A DNA stretch of 64,000 nt from Arthrobacter sp. SLBN-112 (GTDB taxonomy: Bacteria; Actinomycetota; Actinomycetes; Actinomycetales; Micrococcaceae). Of the stretch, positions 29,017 to 37,565 are shown piece after piece. Every line of letters starts with the position of its first letter. The first letter of the stretch is position 1. The notes beneath the pieces were generated by a model, which worked only from the letters and a program-made list of their open reading frames with translations, was not told the DNA's origin and made no database searches. The position numbers were made by a program, and so were the translations under genes. The DNA is taken from NCBI RefSeq assembly GCF_006715225.1, contig NZ_VFMU01000001.1:3906001-3970000 (forward strand), written 5' to 3'.

Positions 29017-30116
29017 TGCGGTGCATCCTTACCGGGCAGGGTTTCTTCCACCGCTCTGCGAAGCTCCTCCTGCGACGGGTGCAGATAGATCGACGTCGAC
29101 GCCAATGACCTGTGGCCCAGCAGTCCCATGATGACATCCGGGTCGACCTTGGCCCGTGCCCAGCTGGTGGCTGCGGTATGCCGGAACTGATGCGCCCGGA
29201 TCGGCAACCCCGTGGTCTTTCCAACGGCGGCGAGCATGCGGTGCAGCCCCGGGTATCCCAAGGGCGCCGGGTTTTTGGCGGTCAGAGACAGGAACAACGC
29301 GTCCGGCTGATTGCCGCCCAGGGATGCGTATCTTTGGTCCATGTAGGCGGCGTGGACCTCACAAACATCGGCAGGCAATGGGACGTTCCGCTCATACGGT
29401 GACTTGGCCCAGGCCCCATTCGGGTTGCTGCGCCGTTCAACATGGACGTGGGGCCCGGGAACCGTGCAGCCCAGATGGCCGGAGTCGGGCAGCATGTGCA
29501 TGTCCTCCAGCCTTAGGCCGAGTAGTTCGCCGGCCCGCAGGCCGCAACGCAGCATCAACAACACCAAGAGCCTGTCCCGTGGCCTCTCGACCGCCTCCAG
29601 GACACGGCCGATCTGTGACCGGGTCAGGACCACTGGCCGTCGTTTGATCTCCCGGGCCTTCACCGGCCTGGCCGGAGCCGTCTTCCATTGCCCCTGGGGA
29701 CCAAGGGACGCCACGGCGTGGCGGCCACCCTCCACCATCGCCCGCAATTGGTCGGTCCCGAAGCCGTGGGCCACGGCATAACGCAGGAACACCATCACGG
29801 CCGTCACATGAGCGTTGACCGTTTTCCCCGACAACCTGCCCCCACTCTTGTCAGGCAACCCTTCAAGGCTGGCCTTGTAAGCGGCGAGCTCGTGGAAGCG
29901 GAGCCCTTCCCACCTGGTATCCGTTTCAGCGCACCACGAGAGGAACCTCGCCAGCCTTAGTTGATAGGCCTTTTGGGTATTGACGGCACGCCCCGAATGC
30001 GCCAACCACAGCGCGTAACCACGACATACTTCCCCGAGAACGAAGCGGTCGTCCACCACAACCCACACGTTCGTCTCTGCGCCGAGAGCAATCTGTACCG
30101 CTTGAAAAGTCGCCAC
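29013..30116 (-). CDS. tnpA: TnpA-like tyrosine recombinase
   Basis: A 367-residue phage-integrase-family recombinase and first gene of the tnpABC operon. After an N-terminal SAM-like core-binding domain (about 30-125), the catalytic residues are Arg 194 (CGLRAGELLG), Lys 238, His 309 and Arg 312 (HQFRHT), His 335 (LLGHRS) and nucleophile Tyr 344 (TSIYLH), all canonical. It probably cuts at the CCGCGG core together with TnpB. The GTG start at 30116 has no good ribosome site, so a slightly later start is possible. The 182 nt between it and the right-hand membrane gene hold no recognisable feature. Confidence 0.88.
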   Translation of the reverse strand: MATFQAVQIALGAETNVWVVVDDRFVLGEVCRGYALWLAHSGRAVNTQKAYQLRLARFLSWCAETDTRWEGLRFHELAAYKASLEGLPDKSGGRLSGKTVNAHVTAVMVFLRYAVAHGFGTDQLRAMVEGGRHAVASLGPQGQWKTAPARPVKAREIKRRPVVLTRSQIGRVLEAVERPRDRLLVLLMLRCGLRAGELLGLRLEDMHMLPDSGHLGCTVPGPHVHVERRSNPNGAWAKSPYERNVPLPADVCEVHAAYMDQRYASLGGNQPDALFLSLTAKNPAPLGYPGLHRMLAAVGKTTGLPIRAHQFRHTAATSWARAKVDPDVIMGLLGHRSLASTSIYLHPSQEELRRAVEETLPGKDAPQ

Positions 30117-30298
30117 AAACGAAAGCTATCGGGCGCCAGTGAGGGCAAACAACGGACTCTGCTAGGCAAGAGGATTAACGATTGCCAAACGACAACCCCA
30201 TCTTGGGTTCCTTCGCCGTCGAGAGTCTCGTCCTTCTGCGCAAGAGTGTGAATGATCCGGGAAGGTCCCTGTCTTCGTTACGCGATAGGCCCAGGCGC

Positions 30299-30733
30299 TT
30301 ACGGACTCACAGATTCCGTTGGGGAATCATCCTCGGCCTCATCAAAGAAGCGACGAGCTCGTGGCAGCCAGAGGGGGCCGACGAGAACTACCGGGATCAG
30401 AAAGAGCAACCACCTCCAAGATGGCGGCCACGAGAACCCGAACCCGCACAGCAAGACGGTGTAGCTCAGGTAATAGCGCATGTTCCGATCGCCATCTTTA
30501 AGGGTTTGGACAAAACTGGCGCCGATGACGGAAAGCAGCAGCAAGATGAACCCGGAAACCCAGGGAACCCAAGCCGGCTGGGGCTCTTTCACCATCTCCA
30601 AAATGGCCAGAACGCCAAGAAAGTCAATGCCGACTATTGCCGCGAGCAACGCCCAAACAGCAAAGAGGACTTCGAAAGGCGGCTTTTTTCCTTTGTCCCC
30701 GGCACTGGCCGGGCCTTCGATCCGTCTTGCCAT
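30299..30733 (-). CDS. Small four-helix membrane protein carried by the element
   Basis: A 144-residue protein (MARRIEGPAS...) with about four hydrophobic helices and an acidic C-terminal tail (FFDEAEDDSPTE). ATG 30733 is chosen; the open frame runs to 30937, but that would place the start outside the element, in the host HTH gene. No family was recognised. It is the only cargo besides the HTH gene and lies on the same strand as tnpABC, upstream of it. The surrounding sequence is visibly more AT-rich than the host. Confidence 0.6.
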   Translation of the reverse strand: MARRIEGPASAGDKGKKPPFEVLFAVWALLAAIVGIDFLGVLAILEMVKEPQPAWVPWVSGFILLLLSVIGASFVQTLKDGDRNMRYYLSYTVLLCGFGFSWPPSWRWLLFLIPVVLVGPLWLPRARRFFDEAEDDSPTESVSP

Positions 30734-30883
30734 GCCTCGAGCGTAGACCCAGAGCCCTTTGACCAAAATAGCCCATTCAAAACTGGCTATTCGACGGCAC
30801 CCATCATCCTCACAATGATTGCGGTATGCGTTAGGAACGAGGTAGGAATGGCTCAAACACACGATACTCACAACCGAATGAGG

Positions 30884-30898
30884 GCAAGATAACCGCGG
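30884..30898 (-). repeat. Right terminal inverted repeat with core
   Basis: Reverse complement of the left end (GCAAGATAACCGCGG on the plus strand). If the element circularises on the core, the joint would be a perfect 24-bp palindrome centred on CCGCGG. Confidence 0.85.
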
Positions 30899-30998
30899 AC
30901 AATGGCGGGTCGAAGAGAAGATGCTGGAGCAGTACATCCAGGAGCGTTATGCCGAGGCCAGCCGCATGATCCAGGAGTCGCGCTCCAAAACTGTCTGA
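30893..30998 (+). pseudogene. 3' fragment of the split HTH gene
   Basis: From the CCGCGG core the frame reads RGQWRVEEKMLEQY and on to TGA 30996-30998, completing the wing and C-terminal helix missing from the fragment at 25407. An in-frame TGA lies upstream within the element (30879-30881), so no start codon can drive this piece. It is a stranded remnant. Confidence 0.9.
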
Positions 30999-31003
30999 CT
31001 CCC

Positions 31004-31573
31004 CTAGCTTCCGTCGGCTTTGCGGGACCTGATCATCGCCAGCGCCGTGAAGGGTATGGCTGAAACCTGGCCTACGCTGCGACTCCTCCGCGGCTCGCCG
31101 GGTACCACCGCGGCCAGGTCGATGTAGTCCCTGCCGACCCGGTCGATGACGCCGGCCAGCCGCACGGCTCCGGCTGTGCCGCCAATCGTCACCGAGACCT
31201 CCGCCCGGTCGCGCGCCAGGCCGCGCAGGGCGTGCGCGAGGCCTATGGACCGGCGCACCGGTGAGTTCTCCGCATGCGCTTGTCTGCCCAGGCCCACGTA
31301 ACGCATTGCGGCCGCATAAGGAATGAGCACCTGGGTCTGGTCTTCATACAGCACCAGTGCATCCGCTCCCGCATGTGTCAGTTCGCCCTGCACCATGTCA
31401 CCGCAGCTGAGTTGGACCCCAATACGGTGACCCACCGCCGCCCGCAGCCTGTCCTCAAGCGGCAGGCTCACCATCTCAACCCGCGTCCGCTCGTTGAGCT
31501 CGGTGTCGAGCGCCAGCCGGTCTGCCTCCGCCAGCTGGCTTTCCATGTCATTGAAGAGTGCATCCCAGCGCAT
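31004..31573 (-). CDS. Unknown protein with two possible Sm-like beta-barrel segments
   Basis: A 189-residue soluble protein without recognised family. An N-terminal helical part (about 1-40) precedes two segments that each read like an LSM/Sm strand pattern: GVQLSCGDMVQGELTHAGADALVLY followed by VLIPYAAAMRYV, and later VRLAGVIDRVGRDYIDLAAVV followed by VSAIPFTALAMI. This suggests a tandem nucleic-acid-binding or oligomerising beta barrel, but that is inference. It converges on the split HTH gene and diverges from the LysM gene; the 137-nt gap upstream holds a 9-bp inverted repeat. Confidence 0.6.
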   Translation of the reverse strand: MRWDALFNDMESQLAEADRLALDTELNERTRVEMVSLPLEDRLRAAVGHRIGVQLSCGDMVQGELTHAGADALVLYEDQTQVLIPYAAAMRYVGLGRQAHAENSPVRRSIGLAHALRGLARDRAEVSVTIGGTAGAVRLAGVIDRVGRDYIDLAAVVPGEPRRSRSVGQVSAIPFTALAMIRSRKADGS

Positions 31574-31607
31574 CCCGTCACAGTAGGGTGCCCGGCCGCG
31601 CCCGTCA

Positions 31608-31633
31608 ACGCTGGATCTTTTTCAATCCAGCGT
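31608..31633. repeat. 9-bp perfect inverted repeat between divergent genes
   Basis: ACGCTGGAT (31608-31616) and ATCCAGCGT (31625-31633) flank an 8-nt T-rich loop. It lies between the Sm-like gene and the LysM gene. It could be an operator or a 5'-UTR hairpin; no regulator is known. Confidence 0.45.
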
Positions 31634-31710
31634 ATGGACAAATGCCTTGAAGGCAGTTCAGACTGATCAAGCAGGACCAAACAACATCAAACGGCATCAA
31701 AGGGGCAGTA

Positions 31711-32619
31711 ATGGCGCGTTTTGGCAGGATCCGCGGGTGGGATGCAGGTATGGCACTGGCCCTGCTGATGCTTGGCATCCTGCTCTCCCTCCTCGCAGTG
31801 GGCCTGCTGTCCCAGTGGCAGCAATCCATGGCGCGGCACCAAGGCGAATCGGTGGATATCCTCTTGGGCGGGGCCACAGCAGTTGCCGGCATTTCGCTTC
31901 TACTCTGGTGGGCGGTCTCAATCCTGAGTGCCTGTGCGTCCGTTCTGCTGGAACGCCTGGGACGACACCGGGCCGCAGCGGCCGCGCGACGGCTTTCGCC
32001 GGCTTTCATGCAGCGGGCAGTGGTTGCCGCACTCTCACTGCAACTCGTGACAGGTGTCCCCGCGAACGCGGGGGTGATAAGCACGGCAGGGCCCGAGTGG
32101 ACACCAACACAGGAACAGGCGGCATCATCCGCTGCATCAAGCCCGGTTGCCCGCCATGACGCGCCGCAGCCTACCGCCACCAACAACCCCCGTGGCGAAC
32201 AGGTCCAAAACCAGCCACTTCCGTATGAAGCACCATCAGCCGGCCGCGAAGGTCCTTCACCGGCATGGGAATCCGGCACCCCACCAGCCGTCACCGGGCT
32301 CAACCCCGGATGGCAGCCGGCTCCCCCGGTGGTGGAACCGGGACTGCTGGCCGCACCGAAGGCCAGGACCACTGCCGGCCCCGGGTTGGGTCGCAGTGAC
32401 ACCGCAGCCATTGACAGGGGCGGCCCGACGACGGCGGTGACCGTACTCGCCGGCGACACGCTGTGGGACATCGTTGCTGCCTATCTGGGACCGGAGGCTT
32501 CAGACGTGGAGGTCGCCCTTGAATGGCCGCGGTGGTATTCAGCGAACCGTGCGCTGATCGGCGGGAACCCTGATGTCCTGCTGCCGGGCCAGATACTCCA
32601 CGCGCCGGCAGTTTCGTAG
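31711..32619 (+). CDS. Membrane-anchored LysM-domain protein
   Basis: A 302-residue protein with two or three N-terminal transmembrane helices (to about residue 120), a long Pro/Ala-rich external linker (about 120-245) and a C-terminal LysM-like domain (TVLAGDTLWDIVAAYLG, then LLPGQILHAP). LysM binds peptidoglycan, so the protein probably links membrane and wall. The start ATG is preceded by AAAGGGG at a good distance. Next comes the Rv3235-like gene, 204 nt downstream on the same strand. Confidence 0.75.
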   Translation: MARFGRIRGWDAGMALALLMLGILLSLLAVGLLSQWQQSMARHQGESVDILLGGATAVAGISLLLWWAVSILSACASVLLERLGRHRAAAAARRLSPAFMQRAVVAALSLQLVTGVPANAGVISTAGPEWTPTQEQAASSAASSPVARHDAPQPTATNNPRGEQVQNQPLPYEAPSAGREGPSPAWESGTPPAVTGLNPGWQPAPPVVEPGLLAAPKARTTAGPGLGRSDTAAIDRGGPTTAVTVLAGDTLWDIVAAYLGPEASDVEVALEWPRWYSANRALIGGNPDVLLPGQILHAPAVS

Positions 32620-32823
32620 CCGCTGCCACTCCCCGCCCGCCAGCGGCGCCGACCTCCGGCCCCGGACGCCGGATCAGCAGCCGATGCAACCCTGCATCGC
32701 CCACCCTGCCCTGTCCGGCAGGCCGCAGCACCCGCCAAACCAAACCATTCCAGTCAACCAAGCAAGAGCCAGTCGAAGACACGGCCGGCCGAGTTACGAG
32801 CCAATCCAAGCAGGGGGAACACC

Positions 32824-33327
32824 ATGACAGCATTGACATCCATCCGGTCCGTTGAAGAGCTGGCCGCCAACACCAGGCAAGCGGGGGGCAGCCCCGTCAA
32901 GCCCCGGCCAGTGCCGGCGACGGTGCTTGCGGCCCAGTCTTCCCGGGCAAACCCTCCATCCCTGCAGCCGGTCAGTGAGGCTGCGGAAGTCAGGGCCATT
33001 ATCCGGGGGACGGTTCAGGCATCCATGGAGGTCCTGGCCGGAATCCGTCCCATCCACCAGTTGGCGCGCCGCCTGGATCCGCGTTGCCTGGCATCGCTGC
33101 AGCACCGCGCTGCGCTGATCAGGCGCGAAATCACCAGGACGGGCAACCCCTCGCTGGCCAGGCTGCATAGGAATTCAACAGTCCGCTCCGTACGCGTCTG
33201 CGAGGTAGCCGACGGAATCTATGAGGCCAGCGCCGTGGTGGTGGATGATGTGCGGGCCCGCGCCGTCGCTGTCCGGCTTGAGCGCAGCAAGCAGGTGTGG
33301 CGGGTCGTCGAACTTGTCATCGGCTGA
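32824..33327 (+). CDS. Rv3235-family protein
   Basis: A 167-residue protein with a disordered Pro-rich N-terminus (about 1-55) and a folded C-terminal part that includes RPIHQLARRLDP and a closing beta region (VVDDVRARAVAVRLERSKQVWRVVELVIG). This pattern matches the actinobacterial Rv3235 family, which is found just upstream of secA in many genomes. The molecular function is unknown. It converges on secA; a secA terminator lies in the 153-nt gap. Confidence 0.7.
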   Translation: MTALTSIRSVEELAANTRQAGGSPVKPRPVPATVLAAQSSRANPPSLQPVSEAAEVRAIIRGTVQASMEVLAGIRPIHQLARRLDPRCLASLQHRAALIRREITRTGNPSLARLHRNSTVRSVRVCEVADGIYEASAVVVDDVRARAVAVRLERSKQVWRVVELVIG

Positions 33328-33413
33328 CGCCCCCTTGAAAAAAGACCGGCGGAGTAGAAGCCGGGGCGGCGAATGATGCGGAGCGGGCAATATGCAAACA
33401 GGCGGCGAAATGC

Positions 33414-33443
33414 AAAAAAGGCAGGGACGCGTGCGCCCCTGCC
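33414..33443 (-). terminator. Intrinsic terminator of secA
   Basis: On the minus strand GGCAGGG pairs with CCCTGCC across a 10-nt loop, followed by T6 (33419 down to 33414). This is a classic intrinsic terminator 38 nt after the secA stop. Confidence 0.85.
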
Positions 33444-33480
33444 CTGTTTGCCGCCGCCGGCGGGTATTACAGCTGTTCTG

Positions 33481-36222
33481 CTAACGCTTTTTCTTTTTCC
33501 CGGGGCGTTTGGCCGCATCCTGGGCAGCTGCCTTGGCAGGGTTCCCGGAGCGTCCGCCTCCTGACCGGGTTTCCACCCGGGTCTGGGTTCCACCGCTTTC
33601 ACTGGGAGCCGTGTACTGCAGCTGCGCCGGCTTCTCGGGGGCTTCAAGGCCTGCGGCGTGGACCTGCGGGTCAACGTGCTCGGTGTGTCCGCCGGCAGCG
33701 TCCTGTACTACGACATCCTGGGCAGGCGTTACTTCCACCTCGAGGTTGTAGAGGAACCCCACGCTTTCCTCGCGGATGGCTTCCATCATGCTTTGGAACA
33801 TGGCGAAGCCCTCGCGCTGGTACTCCACCAGCGGATCGCGCTGTGCCATGGCGCGCAGGCCGATGCCTTCCTTCAGGTAGTCCATTTCGTAAAGGTGTTC
33901 CTGCCATTTGCGGCCAATGACGGAAAGGACCACCCTGCGCTCGAGCTCGCGCATGCTCTCGGAACCGATGACCTCCTCGCGGGCCTGGTACACCAGGCGC
34001 GCGTCAGAGAGAATCTCTTCCTTCAGCAGCTCAACCGTGACCCGGGACTTGCCGCCGGCTTCCTCGATGATGTCTTCAGGCGTGACGCTGACCGGGTAGA
34101 GCGTCTTGAGGTTCGTCCACAGCTGATGGAAGTCCCAGTCGTCGCCGTTGCCTTCCGCGGTTGCGGCGTCGATCAGGGCCACAATGGTGTCTTCGATGAA
34201 GAACTGCACCTTCTCGTGCAGGTCGTCGCCCTCCAGGATGCGGCGCCGGTCGCTGTAGATCGCCTCGCGCTGGCGGTTGAGGACGTCGTCGTACTTCAGC
34301 ACGTTCTTGCGCTGCTCGGCGTTCCGGCCTTCCACCTGCCCCTGCGCGGAGGCGATGGCACGGGAGACAAGTTTGGATTCCAGTGCGACGTCATCCGGGA
34401 CCGAGCTGTTCATCAGCCGTTCCGCGGCCCCCGAGTTGAAGAGCCGCATGAGGTCATCGGTCAGCGAGAGGTAGAACCGGGACTCGCCGGGGTCGCCCTG
34501 GCGGCCGGAACGTCCGCGGAGCTGGTTGTCGATACGGCGTGATTCGTGCCGTTCGGTGCCCAGGACATAGAGGCCTCCGAGGTCCAGAACTTCCTCGTGT
34601 TCATCCTTTACGGACTGCTTGGCAGCTTCAAACGCCGCAGGCCAGGCGGCCTCGTATTCCTCGGAGTTCTCCTCCGGGTCCAGCCCACGCCTGGCGAGCT
34701 CGGCAACTGCGGTGAACTCCGCGTTGCCGCCCAGCATGATGTCCGTGCCGCGGCCGGCCATGTTGGTGGCCACGGTGACGGCGCCCTTCCGGCCGGCTTG
34801 GGCAACGATCGCAGCTTCCCGGGCATGGTTCTTGGCGTTCAGGACCTCGTGCCGGACGCCTTCCTTGGCCAGCAGCTTGGACAGGTACTCGCTCTTCTCC
34901 ACGCTGGTGGTGCCCACCAGGACGGGCTGGCCTTTTTCATGCCGTTCCGCGATGTCCCGCACCACGGCGTCGAACTTTACAACCTCGTTCTTGAACACAA
35001 GGTCCGGCTGGTCGATCCGCTGCATGTCCCGGTTGGTGGGAATAGCCACTACGCCCAGCTTGTACGTGCTCATGAACTCGGCTGCCTCAGTCTCGGCGGT
35101 GCCGGTCATGCCGGAAAGTTTGTCGTACATGCGGAAATAGTTCTGCAGGGTGACCGTGGCCAGGGTCTGGTTTTCCGCCTTGATCTCGACGCCTTCCTTG
35201 GCCTCGATTGCCTGGTGCATGCCTTCGTTGTAGCGGCGCCCGGCCAGGATGCGGCCGGTGTGCTCGTCAACGATCAGGACTTCGCCGTCCAGGATGACGT
35301 AGTCCTTGTCCCGCTTGAACAGCTCCTTGGCCTTGATGGCGTTGTTCAGGAACCCGATCAGCGGGGTGTTTGCGGATTCGTACAGGTTGGAGATGCCAAG
35401 GTAGTCCTCGACCTTTTCGATTCCGCTCTCCAGTACGCCAACGGTGCGCTTCTTTTCGTCGACTTCGTAGTCCTTCTCGGGCTGCAGCCGGAGCACCACC
35501 TTGGCGAATTCGCTGTACCAGCGGTTCGTGTCCCCCTGGGCAGGGCCGGAGATGATCAACGGCGTACGGGCCTCATCGATCAGGATGGAGTCCACTTCGT
35601 CGACGATGGCGAAGTTGTGGCCGCGCTGGACCAGTTCGTTCCGGTCCCATGCCATGTTGTCGCGCAGGTAATCGAACCCGAACTCGTTGTTGGTTCCATA
35701 GGTGATGTCGGCTGCGTACTGCTGGCGGCGCACTGTCGGGTCCTGGTTGGCGAGGATGACGCCGCTGGTGAGGCCGAGGAAGCGATACACGCGGCCCATG
35801 AGCTCGGACTGGTATTCGGCCAGGTAATCGTTGACGGTGACCACGTGGACGCCCTTGCCGGTGAGGGCGTTCAGGTAGGCGGGAGCGGTCGCCACCAGGG
35901 TCTTGCCTTCACCGGTCTTCATTTCAGCAATGTTCCCCAGGTGCAGGGCAGCCCCGCCCATCAACTGAACGTCGAAGTGGCGCATCCCCAAAGTCCGCGA
36001 GGACGCTTCCCGCACGGCGGCAAACGCTTCCGGAAGCAGGTCGTCGAGCTTTTCGCCATCCCGGTGGCGTTCGCGGAGACGGTCCGTCTCCTCGCGCAGC
36101 TCGGCGTCGGTAAAGGTCTTGAAGGAGTCTTCGAGGGCGTTGATGGAATCGGCATAGTTCCTCAGCTGCCGGAGTGTTTTCTTGTCACCCGTGCGGAGAA
36201 TTTTTTCGATAAGTGATGCCAC
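33481..36222 (-). CDS. secA: Preprotein translocase ATPase SecA
   Basis: A 913-residue motor that drives unfolded preproteins through SecYEG. Walker A is GEGKT at 104-108, Walker B is in [11 protein letters not shown], and the second nucleotide-binding fold carries [11 protein letters not shown] and the [13 protein letters not shown] segment. The preprotein cross-linking and helical scaffold regions follow. The C-terminus is a Gly/Lys-rich tail ending in KKKKR and has no Cys-rich zinc motif, as usual for actinobacterial SecA1. It occupies the conserved block with hpf, comF and lpqB-mtrB-mtrA (compare M. tuberculosis Rv3240c-Rv3246c). Confidence 0.97.
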   Translation of the reverse strand: MASLIEKILRTGDKKTLRQLRNYADSINALEDSFKTFTDAELREETDRLRERHRDGEKLDDLLPEAFAAVREASSRTLGMRHFDVQLMGGAALHLGNIAEMKTGEGKTLVATAPAYLNALTGKGVHVVTVNDYLAEYQSELMGRVYRFLGLTSGVILANQDPTVRRQQYAADITYGTNNEFGFDYLRDNMAWDRNELVQRGHNFAIVDEVDSILIDEARTPLIISGPAQGDTNRWYSEFAKVVLRLQPEKDYEVDEKKRTVGVLESGIEKVEDYLGISNLYESANTPLIGFLNNAIKAKELFKRDKDYVILDGEVLIVDEHTGRILAGRRYNEGMHQAIEAKEGVEIKAENQTLATVTLQNYFRMYDKLSGMTGTAETEAAEFMSTYKLGVVAIPTNRDMQRIDQPDLVFKNEVVKFDAVVRDIAERHEKGQPVLVGTTSVEKSEYLSKLLAKEGVRHEVLNAKNHAREAAIVAQAGRKGAVTVATNMAGRGTDIMLGGNAEFTAVAELARRGLDPEENSEEYEAAWPAAFEAAKQSVKDEHEEVLDLGGLYVLGTERHESRRIDNQLRGRSGRQGDPGESRFYLSLTDDLMRLFNSGAAERLMNSSVPDDVALESKLVSRAIASAQGQVEGRNAEQRKNVLKYDDVLNRQREAIYSDRRRILEGDDLHEKVQFFIEDTIVALIDAATAEGNGDDWDFHQLWTNLKTLYPVSVTPEDIIEEAGGKSRVTVELLKEEILSDARLVYQAREEVIGSESMRELERRVVLSVIGRKWQEHLYEMDYLKEGIGLRAMAQRDPLVEYQREGFAMFQSMMEAIREESVGFLYNLEVEVTPAQDVVVQDAAGGHTEHVDPQVHAAGLEAPEKPAQLQYTAPSESGGTQTRVETRSGGGRSGNPAKAAAQDAAKRPGKKKKR

Positions 36223-36321
36223 GTGAAGATGCTCCCAGTCTGATGCCGCCGAATTCTGGCGTGTTCAGTCTACGGGAGAGACACGCGGCGGGTGCCCCTT
36301 TTCCCTGAGAGCGGATACTCC

Positions 36322-37533
36322 TTACAGGTGCGCCAGTTCCTGTGCCAGCCGGGCAGCGAGGTCTCCCGCCGGTCCCACTTCCACGTCAGGCAGGCCAAGC
36401 CACTGGCCCATCAGCTTCAGTTCGGCAGCGAGTTCGACGGCGGTGTCCGCCGGCGCGTCCGGCTCGGCAAAGGCGGATCTCACCAGCAGCCGGCCAGCCG
36501 GCCGGTCCGCTTTCAAGTCAACCCGCGCCACGATCCTGTCGCGCAGCAGGAAAGGCAGGACGTAGTAACCAAAACGTCTTTTGGGCTCCGGAGTGTAGAT
36601 CTCGATCCGGTAATGGAAGCCGAACAGTTCCAGGAGGCGCCGGCGTTCAAAGACCAGGGAATCGAATGGGCTCAGCAGCGCGCGGCCGGTGGCCCGCCGG
36701 GGCAGGGCTGCCTCCGCATGCCGGTAGACCTCCCGCTTCCAACCCGCCACATTGACCGGTTCCAGCGTGCCTTGCTCCACCAGGTGCGCAACGGCCAGCG
36801 CCGTTGCCTTGACGGGAGTCCGGAAGTAGTCGGCGAAGCACCGGATGCTTCCTATTCCGTGCGCCCGGGCAGCCGCTTCGGTCAGCCGCTGCAGCGCACT
36901 TGTTGGATCCGTTTCCCCTGCCACTGGGGCCGGAAATGGGAGGACTTTGGAGGTCAGCGTGTACCTGCGCTCGAATTGCCCCGTCCTGCCGGCAGCCGAT
37001 ACCAGTCCCTCTTCGAACAGGTGTTCCAGGACCCGTTTCACCGCGTTCCAGTTCCACCCCCAGTTGGTGACCTGTTTTTCCTCGACATGGCCAATATGTG
37101 CGGTCAGTTCGGAGGCCGTCATGGGCCGTGAGCTGGCCAGGACCGCCACGATGCTGGCTGCAACGTCATCGCGGAGCCCAGGGTCCAGCCGCGAGGCGCC
37201 AACCCAGGAACGCTTCTGCCATGGAAGCAGATCCGGGTAATGCTCCGGCCGGATGTAGCTCGCCTCGTGTGCCCAGTACTCCAGCATGCGCCGGGGATGT
37301 TTGGCGGACATGCGCTGCAGTATGTCCCGGTCGTAACTGCCAAGGCGGGAGTAGAAGGGCAGGAAGTGGCTGCGGACCAGGACGTTCACGGAATCGATCT
37401 GGACGAGTTGGAGCCGGGCAAAAGTACGGCCCACCGCCCGTGCTGTCACGGGGCCGGTGGGCCGTCCTTTATGGAGTCCCTGCGCTGCCAGTGCGATCCG
37501 CCGTGCCTGGTCAAGGCTCAGCGTTGCCGACAA
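36322..37533 (-). CDS. Winged-helix DNA glycosylase of the YcaQ/AlkZ family
   Basis: A 403-residue HTH_42-family protein predicted to remove bulky or crosslinked alkylated bases from DNA. The diagnostic QID catalytic motif is present near residue 42 (QLVQIDSVNVL), as in YcaQ/AlkX-type enzymes. Further winged-helix repeats follow, with ILQRMSAKHPRRMLEYWAHEAS. TTG 37533 is chosen because GAGAGGA lies just upstream and it starts 32 nt after the hpf stop; the open frame extends to 37641 but would overlap hpf. Inserted between secA and hpf, unlike the mycobacterial order. Confidence 0.8.
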   Translation of the reverse strand: MSATLSLDQARRIALAAQGLHKGRPTGPVTARAVGRTFARLQLVQIDSVNVLVRSHFLPFYSRLGSYDRDILQRMSAKHPRRMLEYWAHEASYIRPEHYPDLLPWQKRSWVGASRLDPGLRDDVAASIVAVLASSRPMTASELTAHIGHVEEKQVTNWGWNWNAVKRVLEHLFEEGLVSAAGRTGQFERRYTLTSKVLPFPAPVAGETDPTSALQRLTEAAARAHGIGSIRCFADYFRTPVKATALAVAHLVEQGTLEPVNVAGWKREVYRHAEAALPRRATGRALLSPFDSLVFERRRLLELFGFHYRIEIYTPEPKRRFGYYVLPFLLRDRIVARVDLKADRPAGRLLVRSAFAEPDAPADTAVELAAELKLMGQWLGLPDVEVGPAGDLAARLAQELAHL

Positions 37534-37565
37534 TTCAGTCCTCTCTGATGATGGTTTTGTCCACC

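Larger units (their letters stand above)
25517..30898. mobile_element. Tn554-like tyrosine-recombinase transposon inserted in the HTH gene
   Basis: A 5,376-bp element (counting one core copy) bounded by CCGCGG at 25517-25522 and 30893-30898. Gene content, left to right: a complete HTH homologue (+), then tnpC, tnpB and tnpA (all minus, overlapping), then a small membrane-protein gene (minus). Two catalytic tyrosine recombinases plus a coiled-coil TnpC is the Tn554 family plan. The ends are 15-bp inverted repeats that include the core. The insertion falls in Gly-Arg-Gly codons of the host HTH gene, and precise removal restores the reading frame. Confidence 0.9.

Noticed and set aside
25898..30116. 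Interpretation as a RIT element (three tandem tyrosine recombinases)
   Set aside because: The third protein has no tyrosine-recombinase residues; HTH plus coiled coil fits TnpC of Tn554.
30734..30937. N-terminal extension of the element's small membrane protein to 30937
   Set aside because: The longer start would lie beyond the right core, inside the host HTH gene, and the added residues look non-coding.
25407..30998. Interpretation as a prophage or an integrative element in a tRNA gene
   Set aside because: No tRNA, phage structural or conjugation genes are present; the target is a protein-coding gene and the borders are 6-bp cores with inverted ends.
34546..36216. A 556-residue open frame antisense to secA
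   Set aside because: Shadow of the secA reading frame; repetitive Val/Gly/His/Gln composition and no family resemblance.
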